Origin: Nocardia sp. | GTDB taxonomy: Bacteria > Actinomycetota > Actinomycetes > Mycobacteriales > Mycobacteriaceae | Length of the DNA stretch: 5,637 nt | Direction: 5' to 3' | Assembly (NCBI GenBank): GCA_013361595.1 | Contig: JABFXT010000668.1 | Span: forward strand, 1-5,637 | In this document: positions 5,600-5,637 of the stretch, one piece after another | Layout: each line of letters starts with the position of its first letter | Position numbering within the stretch: the stretch's first letter is position 1 | The notes under the pieces: model-generated | Seen by the model: only the letters and a program-made list of their open reading frames with translations | Told to the model about the DNA's origin: nothing | The model's database searches: none | Translations under genes and position numbers: made by a program

Positions 5600-5637
5600 A
5601 TGAGCACGAACGAAGCACCCGCCCTCGAAGATCCCGG
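5600..5637 (+). CDS. 5' fragment of a gene of unknown function, probably MerR-type regulated
   Basis: ATG at 5600 opens a frame that continues to the window edge and encodes MSTNEAPALEDPG. No Shine-Dalgarno lies in front, but the inferred transcription start from the operator-promoter just upstream falls on or next to the ATG, so a leaderless message is likely. An ATG at 5592 closes after three codons and can be excluded. Function cannot be told from 12 codons. Targets of SoxR-like regulators in actinobacteria are often oxidoreductases, transporters or the regulator itself. Confidence 0.6.
   Translation, partial: MSTNEAPALEDP

Overview
The window looks like chromosomal DNA of a high-GC, mycolic-acid-bearing actinobacterium, most likely Nocardia or a close relative. 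The reasons are strongly GC-biased codon use, an Lsr2 nucleoid protein, an antigen-85-type mycolyltransferase and a fused HadA/HadB dehydratase. Family and genus calls rest on remembered family sequences; no search was run.

Layout. Positions 1-79 may hold the 5' end of a leftward gene that runs off the edge. Positions 148-1038 hold a rightward alpha/beta-hydrolase gene interrupted by one in-frame TGA at 805-807, with the missing catalytic-His segment still open in the same frame behind it. Convergent to it is a leftward luciferase-like flavin oxidoreductase (1133-2107). A 130-bp divergent gap separates that gene from a rightward lsr2-type gene (2238-2570), which is followed by a hairpin with a short T run. 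Positions 2571-3270 are 700 bp without a convincing gene. They hold a strong 13-position stem-loop (2876-2907), a 12-bp palindrome, an 11-bp direct repeat and one GGTAACG motif. Then come a secreted mycolyltransferase (3271-4344) and a fused (3R)-hydroxyacyl-ACP dehydratase HadAB (4471-5535), both rightward. At the right edge a perfect 20-bp palindrome resembling a SoxR/MerR-type operator lies just before the first 12 codons of another rightward gene (5600 onward).

How the genes fit together. The mycolyltransferase and HadAB act at the two ends of mycolate metabolism: HadAB in cytoplasmic FAS-II chain elongation, the mycolyltransferase in attaching finished mycolates in the envelope. Their adjacency suggests a small envelope-lipid locus, although HadAB appears to have its own, probably leaderless, promoter. 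The Lsr2 protein is a global DNA-bridging silencer and looks like a paralogue rather than the main copy. The oxidoreductase and the broken hydrolase have no evident link to it.

I see no clear new multi-gene system, mobile element, CRISPR array or RNA gene. The points most worth checking are the interrupted hydrolase, the SoxR-box-like promoter at the right edge, the cysteine-free mycolyltransferase with a Gly/Ser loop, the Ser at the HadA drug-target cysteine position, and the intergenic stem-loop.
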